This document shows positions 13,801 to 25,800 of a stretch of 64,000 bases of DNA, piece after piece. The stretch's first letter is position 1. Each line of letters begins with the position of its first letter. The stretch comes from Desmodus rotundus (lineage: Eukaryota > Chordata > Mammalia > Chiroptera > Phyllostomidae): NCBI RefSeq assembly GCF_022682495.2, contig NC_071397.1, positions 33,185,427 to 33,249,426 of the forward strand, given 5' to 3'. The notes under the pieces were generated by a model, which searched no databases, was not told the DNA's origin, and worked only from the letters and a program-made list of their open reading frames with translations. The translations under genes and the position numbers were made by a program.

Positions 13801-16800
13801 CTGATAATAAAGTTTCAGTGGTACTAGCTGCCAGGGTAAATTCTTTAGTGGGCCCATCTGGAAATATAGAAAGGAAAATATGAATGTAACAAAACTTTTC
13901 ATGTACAATACAATATGATGTAATTCCCACATACACTCAAAATCTGAAAAATTCAATATATACTAGTTTTCAGAACATCTAAACATTGTGTTTCACTGTC
14001 CTTCACAACCAAAACTTTGAATTCTAGAAATTCAATGAATAGACTGGCATTGCCTTTTCTTGTTACAAGCATATTCAATATTTGTTTGAGGACTCAAGGA
14101 TTCCTCTAGATTAAAGATACACCAGAATAGCAAACCAAAAATCTTTTATTGTTTTGGAAGATTAATAATAAATAACACACTTTTTTACAAATGAGATATA
14201 AAATAAGAAATAATTTAATATTAAATTATGCATTGGAGGAGAGCAGAGAAAGAGAAAAAAAAATGAAAATCAACTCCAGGGCAATAAACCCCATAGGCTA
14301 CTATTAACCTCCATGGGAAACAGTGTGGAAGCAAAGAGCCTCCACACCCGACGGGTGCACGCCTTACTGGGCGACCAGGCTCCTCCGCATCAACTCAGTA
14401 CCAAGTCTTTCAAGGCACAGTGTACCTAATGTTTATTTACCTATTAATAACTTATGTACTTCCCTCTAGATTGTGTTAAATTACAAATTAATCAGGAAAC
14501 ACAGTAGTCCCTAAGGACTAAGTGCTTATTAAGATTTTTAAATTTTAACTACATTAAAATTATATTAAATTATATTGAGTTTTAAAATTTAATTATATTA
14601 AATTTTCATTGAAACATAAATAATCCAAAAAGGTAACAGATGTAAGAGGACTCTGAGAAATGCTCCTGGTTTATATGTAGAGCATTGCAGAACCAACCAG
14701 GGCCCCCAAGACACCAGGGCCCTGCTGTGTTGGGTGGTCCCTGTACTAGCTTGGGGAATATAGAAGTCAGTGGTTTGTAACAACTGGAAACTGAATAGAC
14801 CCTTTTTCAGCTGTTTTTCTGCTTTGGAATGAATGAATTTGCTGACTGCAAACATATTGGAGAGCAATTATTCAAAAAAGAAAAAACAAATTCTTTTTTT
14901 AAAAGCTTTTTAAAGATTTTATTTACTAATTTTTGGTGAGAGGATAAGGGAGACAAAAAGAGAGGGAGAGAAACGTCAATGTGTGGTTGCCTCTCATGTG
15001 CCCCTCACTGGGGACCTGGCCTGCAACCCAGGAATGTGCCCTGACTGGGAATCAAACCGGCAGCCCTTTGGATTCTAGGCTGGTGCTCAATCCACTAAGC
15101 CACATCAGCCAGGGCAGAAAAAGTAAATCTTGACCTCTTTTTAAGTCCTCAGATCATATTTTAAAAATAGTTTCCCAATTCCCTAATCAATCAGCACTTA
15201 AAATCATGGGTATCTTTAAAAACCATAAGTAAACACAGTGCTGGTGATAAGTTATGCTGACATCATTCATCTCTACTGTCAGCCTATCAAGACTTTTTCC
15301 AACCATTCAGTCAGTGTCAGCGGAAATGATTATTTTCCCATTACATGTCAGAACTAAAAGTTAATCAATAGAGACTTGTTCTCCACACTTGGGCAACATA
15401 ATGAATACTAAATATTGCTCTTAAGAGCAATCAAAACAATTTTTTTCAGACTCCTAGCCTGGGATCTATAGAATCCACATAACTGAAGTTATCTTTCATC
15501 GTGGTAGCTCACCATTAGCCCAGAATAACGTCTCCTGAGTACTGAAGTGTGTAAGGCACTGGGTGAGGTGTAACAACTCCTTTCATCACTTGACACTTTA
15601 CATGCTGGAAATATTAGTAATTCAAGAAGACTCTCAAGAAGTGAAAAATTCAAAGATTGCCAGCAATCAGGTACCAAAAAAAGTCCATTTTTAATAACAG
15701 CTTAGCACAGCAAATCATGTTAATAAACCTCAACACTATAAAAATACAACAGTGACTACTATGCTAGAAATCTGGAGACCTGAGTCCCACCAAATATCTG
15801 GTGGCACTGGCTAAATCTCTCAGGTTTTCTAAATCTTGGATTCCTTATATAGAATGAAAGGAGGGAACAAGAGTGTATTGTACTATCTTTGATGCTCCTA
15901 AGAGCAAAACTTACCTGTTGTAGGGTCCACTGTTATTCTGTAGCCCACGATTGGATCAGTTGGTCTTGCCCATGACATGTGAACAGTATTTTCATCTATA
16001 ATTTTAAAATTCAAGTCTGAAGGTGGGTCAACTGCAAAAGAGAGAGTTGATATCAGTCACACTTTCCAATTTCAGAAAATGGTCAATTTAATTAATAAGA
16101 ATTGTGTTGAGCAAAGCTTACTAAATTGTCTTTGCATAAATTTGTTTCCAACAAATATAAAAGATATCTTGTTGGATAAGAATAAAATTAAAAGCTGACA
16201 AGATATGACAAAACATCACAGAGTATACATATTATAGAAGACAGCACAAAACACTTTTGATTCTTGAGTTGCTAGGTCATCCAAGAATGGCCAGCAAAAT
16301 CAAGCATAATAGAAACATATTTGGATACAAGTACATACAAGTACAATGAGATCACATGTAATAACCACGTATGCAAACAATTCACAGAACAATTAAAAGA
16401 ATTTCAATACATGCTGAGTGCATTTTGAATAAGCATGCCATATCACAACCTGCTTACAACCATAGAAGTTCATTTAGAACATTGACATAATACTTTCTTT
16501 TTCCATTATGTGGAAAAGAATCAATGATGTTTTTCGTTCATTCTCTGCATTGAAGTCTTGCTATTAATTTTTGTGTGTGTGGCAGAGATGAAACTGTATT
16601 TTAATGAAAAGAAGTAATCATGGGAAATTTAGCACTGCTATATTTCACAAAATATATACATTTAATGTATATTCATAGTCATATAAACAAAAACTTAAAT
16701 AATAAGAGATGTTCATAATTTATAAATGTATAGAATAATATACAGATGTTTATAAAATGAATATTCTGCCTGTTTACACCTATTGTTGTATGTTTGCAAG

Positions 16801-19800
16801 GTGTAAACCAACACTGTTCTTTTCCTTTGCAGCAGGTATACTCCATACTAGAAATGGCATTTTAAGTTAAAATGCCAGTATGGTCCTCTTTAAAACAATG
16901 GTTAATTATGGAAAGACAACATCAATGTATATTTATGGACATTTATTTACAGAACTTAAAGAGAACAGTGAAGAAGAATCAGCAATCTGGAGACATGACT
17001 GTGCATAAAAACTTGGAGAAGTCAATGAAAGGAATAACTGAAAAGTACAGAAAGAGTTTACATACAAAACCGTACAGCATCATGCACGTGTCAATAAAAT
17101 GTTGACTTGTTTTTAGTTTCCCACAATGAACAAAAGCCTCCATGTACAATAGTCATTACACAAAGACGTTTCAGAAATATTTTATAATGATATCCTCCCT
17201 GCAATGTTCATGCCTCATCATGCAGCCTTGGACTGACTCACTGTCAGTGCATGGTCAATGCATTACAAATTATTGCTCTTGAAGCAGGTCAACAAAGTAA
17301 GAAGACTTTCAGCTGTAGTCTTCTTAAAGTCTTTAAGTCTGAGAGTATTCCTCGTGAGTCAGAATTTTTGAGAGATTAAAATCTCTTTGTAGGTTTTCAC
17401 AGAGTTCAATTGAAACACAGCAGTAGCTTTGAGACATGGGTCATAGAATTTAACTGGGGTTAGGGATTTATGTAATATTAATATGTTTAAATGGAAATAA
17501 AGCAAACGTTTGCTTTAACAAACTGCTGCTTACAACTGTAGGAGATGGCTGTTTTTTTTAATTGGATACACTAGTAATGGAATGAATGTTATTTCCCTAC
17601 TATCCATACACAGGCAGTGAGATTAGACTATTAATCTACATGCATGGTTTAATTGTTCAACATTCTGCTGTCTGACCATAATGCAAGGTTCAGCTGTCAT
17701 CATCACTTAGTATAACAAGCATGCAACAAATGTTAATAGGACAATGGCTATTAAGAATATCATTATAAAATATTGTTCCAGTAGCAATGGCTCAGGACAA
17801 ATTTAATGCAAAGGCAGACACAACTGGCCTGAGCATGCTTTAAAAAAATCAGTACATGGAAAAACAGTACCACCAACCTTGTAAGGAAATTGACCTGAAG
17901 CAGCAGACATTAGGTTAAAACTGCTGAAGGGCAGCAGCGGCCCACCTTGTTGGTTTCCAAATGACCAGGATTCCAGAAAAACTGAAAAATTGACTGTTGG
18001 GAAAAGTCTTTAACATTTCAGAGGAATTGAAGGTGTGCATAGAAACTCAGATGTGGTACTTGGGAATCAAAAGTAGGAAAGAATGGCCAACCAGCATGTG
18101 TACAACAGACAACCCACTCCGCCTTTCTTCCTGCCACACTTACCACACATAAAACCTTTCAGAATTGCCATGCAATTTACACATTTTTGGTTTGTTTCAT
18201 GAAAAGAAAAGATAACAAAGTAGGTGTGAGTATGGACTGCTATCAATTTAAAACAACGCAAAAGGTATTTTCATTAATTTTATTTTTTTTCCATAAAAAT
18301 AACTCACAACTGCCCTTACATCATCACAAGCAGCATTCTGTGTTCCCTAAACCACTTTATAATTGTTTCTTTTTCTTCTCATAACAATCCACCATAGCAG
18401 GTGTTATCCCAGTTTCATAGCTGGGTCAGTGAAATTCAGAGGGGTTAACACAGTGAATAAGCAGCAAAACTTTGATCCCATGCTGTGACTCAGCATGTAC
18501 AACTTTCTTAGATACTGAGTTAAACAGAAAGAATAAGAAATATTTAAGTAAAAGAAAGGACCCATGGACAACAGTGTGGTGATTGCTGGGGGCTGGGGGT
18601 ATAAAGGGACTAAAGGATAATGGGAAAAATACAATAAAGATTAAATTTTTAAAAAGAGAAAAAACAATATTTACACTTAGTTAACTATTAATATGCACAT
18701 ATATATTTCTCTCTACTCTATAAAAAAAGAGTATTTGATGCCTGTTCAATAATAAATATACAGTACTTAGATATCTCCAAATCAGATACAGATAGCATTT
18801 GGCAAACTAACTTAACACACTTGTTCAACTGATTTTAAAACTAAAGTGTCTACCCTGACACATAATTTTTAAAAAACAAAATTCTTAAATCATGGCACTC
18901 AAAAGGAAGAAACATCCAAGAGTGTACAAACTGTGCAGAGATGGATGGATGGATGGATGGAAAGATGAACAGGTGAAAGGAGAATAGTCTAATAAGTTTT
19001 TGATAAGTACAAAAATGTGTTAAAGATAAAGAAAAACTGAGAACATACTACAAAAACACAATCTTGATAAACTGGTAAGAACTGTAGGCTAATCTTTGGG
19101 AAAATAACACTACAAATAATGCTACCCTAATGGTGGATAACTTTACAAGTGTGCAGAGAGTGATTTTACTATATTTAAAAGGCATTAGCTTAAATTTTCC
19201 ATCCAAAACTAGTATAAATTTAATAATCTTCGCCATGATATAGATGTTAATTTCATTTGTATTTCTCAGATACCAAAAATAACCAGTTGAAAATGTAATA
19301 CTTCAGACAAGTAATGAATCATTTGTACACATTATATTATGTGTTCCCTCATTAAACTGACTCTGTTGACCAATTTCTGAACAAGAAAAGAAGCACAGTA
19401 TGGGCAAACTAGCACTACGCCAGGCCTAGAAGACCTGGGTCTTGTCTGTTTAAGCCTTGTCCCTAGGTAACCATGCTGGTTTATGCAATCATTCAGCCTC
19501 TCCGCTCCTCATTTTCTCATGTGGAAGAGGAGAGAATTAAAATAGATAATCTATGAGTTCTCTTCTATCTGAAATTTCTGATATAACTTTGACATAGAAT
19601 TATAGAAATACATATTAATTAGTCTTTTAACCTAAACACAAGGTAATAAAGCATATGGCTTCAACTCACTGATGAATTGATAATACCCTATTGTTCATTT
19701 TATTTTATAACTCTAGGTCACTCAGAGCACTGGCCAAGTGGCAAGGTTAATAAAGTCTATGTTGTACCTAAAAATTACAATTCCAAAGGCAAAAAAATCA

Positions 19801-22800
19801 CTCTCACTCTTATTTCTATAGGACAAACTACTGTGCAAGGAAAAATAAAGTTCCTTGTATAAGTAGGTAGAAGAAAAACAAGACAAAGATGGTACCACTA
19901 ATAAAAAAAGAGAAATGCAAAAAGTGAATGCCAAACTTTATAAATAATGTCAAAAAAATATTGGGTTTTTAGCATATAAAAACATTAAGTCAATAGACAT
20001 TTGCTGGAAAATGCTAGAAATACAACAGTACAAGTATTAATTGCAAAAGGGAAAGAAAAATAACTATGGCTACTTTAGAACTAATATTAAAATGACATAG
20101 CAGGAAACAGGGGCATGAATTAAAATTTTGAAATGTCCCCAACAGACATATTTCAAAGGACTTTTGTGTCTAGCTCATTGTCCCCAGAAAGGCCTTGGCC
20201 AGAACTTTTGGTAGCCCTCCCAGGCTCCTGGGACCAGTAGTTGAAGTTAACACAGAGGATGTGCTGTCCAGCGCAGGGCTACCACCACGTGTGGCTGCCA
20301 GCACTTGAAAGGTGGTCACTCCAAAGTGAAATGTGCTGCAAGCGTAAAATGCACACTCAACTTCAGTGACTTAGTACAAAAAATGTAAAATATTTTACTA
20401 ATAATTTATATATTGATTACATGATGAAATGATATGGTGATATTATTAGGATACATTATATTAAATATATTACAAAAAATTAGTGTCTCCTGTTTCTTCT
20501 TCCTTTTTTAATGTGACAACCATAAGACTTTAAGTTACATGTGTGGCTTTCATTTGGTGGCTCACAATATATGACAGTTGCAAACTGGAGAATTAAGTCA
20601 AAAAATGAATGCAATGAAAATATAATTATTAAATGTTGATATGAAGGAATGAGAGACAAGAAAAGACACCACTTATGAAGCAAACAGAAAGAGCTGTACC
20701 ATGTGGAAATAAATACAAATTAAAAAGACAAAATGTGAGAAATACGGAAATAATCAGTAAGAGATACCAAAGTGTTCTTTTTAACTGCCTTTGCTAACCA
20801 GCCATTATCCAATTCAGAATTGATTTTTTCCACTTACATCATTTCCAACCTAATTCTTTTCCTAAGAATTCTCAAGTCTTTCCGATTTTCAAATAACTAT
20901 TTTCTTAATGAGCAGTAACTAGGCCACTTCAGCGAATTATCTAAAAATATCTTTAGCAGGGCTTCCAGAGTTGCTCAAATAAAATTCCTTCCCAACAATG
21001 ACACAGAAAGGGGCATAAAATGCAACCTCTTCTGGACTTTACTTCACAGACGCCACTCTGAAAAGCCTCTCCATTCACAAAAGCATTCATCAGATAAGAA
21101 AAGCCAGCAAGTTTCTGTCACTTTTCTGAACATGCCATGCATTTTGGAAACTCTCTGCTTTCCCCGATCTGGATTTTTTCGTACCTGCAATCTTAACGTA
21201 GAAAATCAAACGCAATAGGAAGTTTTTTAAAGTCTCAGTGTTGCCATGAAATGTCTTTACTTTCCCACAACCTCTGAAAGAGCAGAACCCGCCCTGGAAC
21301 TTCCACAACTGTCCCACGGAGAAGTATTTATTTTTTCTCTTAACTCCATCAGGGCATTTCTTTATTGGAAAAAAACACCTTAAGATGTCTTTCATGGTAC
21401 CACTCCATTACCTCGCAGGACAAAAAGTCTAGGTTGTCAGGTCTCCGATGACAAATGAGGACATACGGAAGCCCCCATTTGGCTAATACATAGAAATGGC
21501 GTGTTTAGCAAATACTGAGAAATTAAGGCATGAAGGACACACAAGAAAAAGAAGTGAGCTTGAAAATCTATCAAAAGACCTTCGTTTTCCAGAGGGACAG
21601 GACTTCCCATCTCCCAGCCCCTGACCAACTCCGCACTCCAGTCCGACGCTGGGAGCACGAGGGAGGGGGTGGGGTGGGGGGGGGGCAGGCTGGTCCGGTG
21701 CCCGCTCGCTTCTGGGGTTGAGAACTTTGGCCCAGGCCCAACCTGTCTGCGCCGGGCTGGGCCGGGGCCACTGCCCACCGAATCCCGCGCACCAGACAGA
21801 AACAGCAGCGACTTTGGACCACGCGAACACACCACGGGCTCCGGATCTCTACTTGCCACCTATTCCCTGGGCCTTTTGGCTTCTACTTTATTTGTCTGCT
21901 TCGTCCGCCTGTCCGACTGAGCTCCCCACAAAACACACAGACGCGCAGAGCCAGCGCTGTTGGAGTCTTTTATTTTGTGCCTTCACGGAGGTCGCAGCCC
22001 CAAGCCAGGTGGTTACCAGCTACTGGAGCCAGCCGCCCGCCGGCGCACCGGGGTTCCTGAGTAGCACCCGAAGGTATCTTCTTTGTCGAGGTGGGAGCAG
22101 CTGTCTCCCCTCCCGGAGAGCAGGTCCTCTTGGAAGGCAGCAGGGTAGGTGGCAGTGTGGACAGCACACCGCAGAGACAAGTGCAAGGAGACCGACCACA
22201 CAGCACTGTACAGAACCGATGAAGCAGAATAGAAAGAGCTGGACTGGAGAGCTGGGAAATGGACAGACCTCAGTAGAAGAGGGAGTTCCTCAGAAGGAGA
22301 GAAGCCCCGAGAGCAAAGATCAAGTGCAGGGAAACAGAGCGAGCTCAGAAGGAAGATTCACTTCTTTTTTTCTTTTCTATAATTCAACATTGTCACTGGG
22401 GGAGGGGAAAGAAGGGTCTTTTACCTTCTGCCTCAGTGAACGACAGGAGCAGGGCCCCGCCCAGGATGGCGAGCGCTGTGGGAAGCCTGGTCCTCATGTT
22501 TGGCCTGGGCCAGCGAAGTCACAGCCACATGAAGGGATCTGCGGGAGGAAGCAGTGGCCGAATCAGAACCGGGTCTGGGCAGGCCTGGAACCAGGTTAGA
22601 ACTGGAGCCTGGCCCTGGGCCAGTACCCTACCATATCTGACTTAATAATCAACAGGGCCAAGCCCAGCATATAATGGGCTTATTGTGGAGCAGTGGAAGT
22701 CAAGTTCATCTACAGCAGTTTAATCATAGCACTAAGAGGGAGTTCAAGTTTAAAGAGGGTCCTGTTTTCCTGGAGGCTGGTCCTGCTTAGCATCCAGGGT

Positions 22801-25800
22801 GAAGGACTTACCAGGCCCCACATGACTTCATCCTGCCTGCGTGATGGCTAATTCAGAGGTCATTTTATCTCTGACTCAACTAAACGTCTCTTCCAGCTGG
22901 GGATTTTATTTGGCCGGCCACTTTTTCCTAGCTGCTGAACTCTTTAGGTAACGGTACTTTAGTGGTCTCGGGGTAATTTGGAAAAGTATAATAAACCTCT
23001 TTTACTCTCTTTTTTCTTCATTTTGTTCTGCCTACAAATATGCAACTCTTTAGGTCTCAAATGGATTATACAGAAATATGTAAGGCCAGCCGAAACCTGA
23101 CCCTCCTGCTAGCTGTGTTGTCTTCACATCTGATAAATCCTTTACCCAGAATTAGGGGGGAAAACAACTCTGAAATACATAATAAAAGGGGGACAAGCAA
23201 TAGAAAAGACAAAACTCTCTTGTCTGTTTCCCAAGGATATTTTTATGAAAATTTTCAGTAATAATCTTTTCATTTAACCGTGCATTTATCCCAGAAGATT
23301 ACAGGTATATGGGCTCCAGAGAAGAATATATGTCCTATTCTGATTTTTCCTGATCATAACTAAATTTGTAATTCCTGAAAGACAAAGAGCCTTATTCAAT
23401 TTTTGTGGTTCCTAGCACATAGTAGGTGCTTAATCCATGTGGGCAGAAGGGAATCTTCTAAAACATCTAAGGTCCAATCCAGAGACCAAAGCTGCTAGCA
23501 ATGAACTTGGAAGGTGCCAAGAGGTAAAATATAAAAAGAGAGTTGACTCCAGGGTACATAAATTATTGTAAGGCAACAGACTAGGCCTCCTGAAAAACGG
23601 AGTCGTGCTTGGGAATCCAAAAATGAGCCAAAGGTCTAGCCCTCTTTGAGAAAAGAACCTTACAAGCTCCAACCAGGTCTTTCCAAATTATTGGCACGAT
23701 GTGTTAGGGCAGCTTTCCTAGGCCTGAGTGTAAATTGCATTTTAAATGTCTGGTAAGCAGGCGTGCCAAATTTGCCCGGAGCTCTTTTTTATGAAGCCAA
23801 AATTAAAATTTTGGCGCTGCTCTGGAGATCCAAGGGCTCTAGCAATTTCTTTCTTCCTAATTAACAACTGTTTGACATTTCTAACCCTCTTCTACATCAG
23901 TGAAAAGCAAGAAGTGAGACTGGCCCATTGTTCCCGTCATCTGGCCTTTACTTTGCTATAATAATTTCCAACTCAGTTGGCAGTCGTGCTCACGAAAAGT
24001 TAAACGCTGACAATCTACCCACCGAAAAGCTTGTGCAGATATTTTTTAAAACCGCTAGTCTCAAGGAAAAAAGGAAGAAAAAAAAAAAAAACTGGTAGCG
24101 GAGGCGCTTTTGTCTGGGTCTGGAGCGCCACCTATCGACTGCCTGATTCAGTGGCAGGAATGAATCATTTTGCGGCCGGGTATCTGAACATACACTGAGT
24201 TCAGCCAGCCAGCCAAGCATTCCGTCCTTACGGGTTTTTTTTTTCTTTTTAAAGTTTTATCTCCTTTTAGCCAAACGTTTATCTGAATGCTTAGCAACAC
24301 TTCATTGAGCAATCTCAGACATAGATGTCTGAAAACAGCTACCCCTACGTGGCAGCGAGGATTCCCTCACTTCACCCTCATGAATGAAAATGAGTCAACT
24401 GCCGCGGGGGAGGGGATGGTCTTAAGGGATGAGTCTCCTTCTCCCAACTTGCCCCCTTACCACCCCGGTGGAAGAGGTCAATCCCTTAACTTACAGTTTA
24501 AAAAGGAAATTACAGCCCCCCCCTCCCGTTCTCGGGGGTGCCTCTAGGTCCCTTGCTTGACATCTATCTACCTACTTCCTCTACCCACCGCGACCTTGAC
24601 TTTGGTTAGCCAAGGGCGAGTTTAGATTTCATTTCCTTTCTTGCCCCCTCCTACCCGAACCAGCGTAGTTTAGATAGTCCGGGTTGAGGTGAGGGGCAGG
24701 GGGTACTGGAAAGCCTCGAATGGTCATCAGAGATTCCCTGAGGATGCTCGATTTTAAGTCCTTTTCTGGTTCCTGGCTACAGGTCTTCGATCCCTAAATG
24801 AACCCGGCGTCCACACTCTCTCATTCCTACATTCTCTAGGATTTGGGATGGAAACTACCTAAGAGGTTCCCCAGACCCCGAGTAGGGCCTCCACCAATGC
24901 TCTCGTGAAGAGGTCGGGAGAGGGAGCTTTCTCCAGAAACTAAGGAAACTCAGCCAAGATTCAGTTGCCTAGAACTAGACTAACCCGTCATCTCGGATGC
25001 TTTGAAAAGCAGAGGAACGAGCCAGAACACTCGACCAGGAATCTGTCTCAAGATGCCACACACACCCGCGCGGCCTCGACGAGCTGCAGAGCACTCAGCG
25101 GCCCTCCAAAGAATTCCACACCATGCGTCACCAAAATACCTTCCCTGCGCCCGGGCTGCACGACGGCACCCCCAGCAAAGCTGCAGTAGCGAGACAATGA
25201 AGGACGGGCGGCCACAGTGAAATCGGCGCGCCCTTCATTGAAATCGACAGCATCCACAGATTAGATTCCTCTAACAAACAGAAACATCGAACAGGGTGCT
25301 TTCTGCACACACACAGCCGCCTGCATAAGCTCCTACGAAAAGCTCCTATTCTTTCTCCCTCAAAGACAAAAATGAATCACAAAACCCCGATATACCTGGC
25401 AAATCTCGGGCACATTTCCACACTTACAAGTCCAAACGGTCCTCGCCCGGGATCCTTAATGGCTTAGGGCGGAGCAAGCACCAGGCTAGAAGCAAGTTCC
25501 CCTAGTTATCCTGGGGAGGGATGGAGCGAGGGAAACCGTCTGGAAGCCGGACTGACCTGCGGAGGCTACGATCCGGGCAGCGGCGGCTTTGCAACGTGGT
25601 AGCAGACTGCGCTGGCTGCGACCCCCGTGCGCCCGGACCACCGGCGCGGCGCTCCAGGAGCACCTGGCGGCTGCTGGGACTTGGGCAGCGCCGGGCCACC
25701 CTGAGGAGGAGGAGGAGGAAGAGGATCCCGGGAAGAGCGGCTGGAGCGCAGAACGAGAGGAGACAGCAGGGGACCGCAGCTGCCCGCGTGCGGACGCAAC

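Larger units (their letters stand above)
13858..15914 (-). other. COL12A1 intron 3
   Basis: Intron of 2,057 nt with one VES SINE (about 14905-15115) and a MIR (about 15740-15870). A very AT-rich stretch lies at 14520-14600. Confidence 0.8.
16032..22424 (-). other. COL12A1 intron 2
   Basis: A 6.4-kb intron between the signal-peptide exon and exon 3. It holds a hairpin-dense unrecognised segment (16.8-18.1 kb), MIR and L1 fragments (18.4-19.6 kb), an ATGG microsatellite (18.94 kb), an unclassified old repeat-like stretch at about 20.24-20.60 kb ('ccacgtgtggctgccagcac'), and a GC-rich, G-run-bearing end near exon 2 (21.6-22.4 kb). No additional coding exon is recognised. Confidence 0.75.

Noticed and set aside
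21718..22599. A 293-codon plus-strand frame overlapping COL12A1 exon 2 in antisense
   Set aside because: It starts with TTG rather than ATG, lies in GC-rich sequence where long chance frames are common, and its residues resemble no known protein. The real feature is exon 2 on the other strand.
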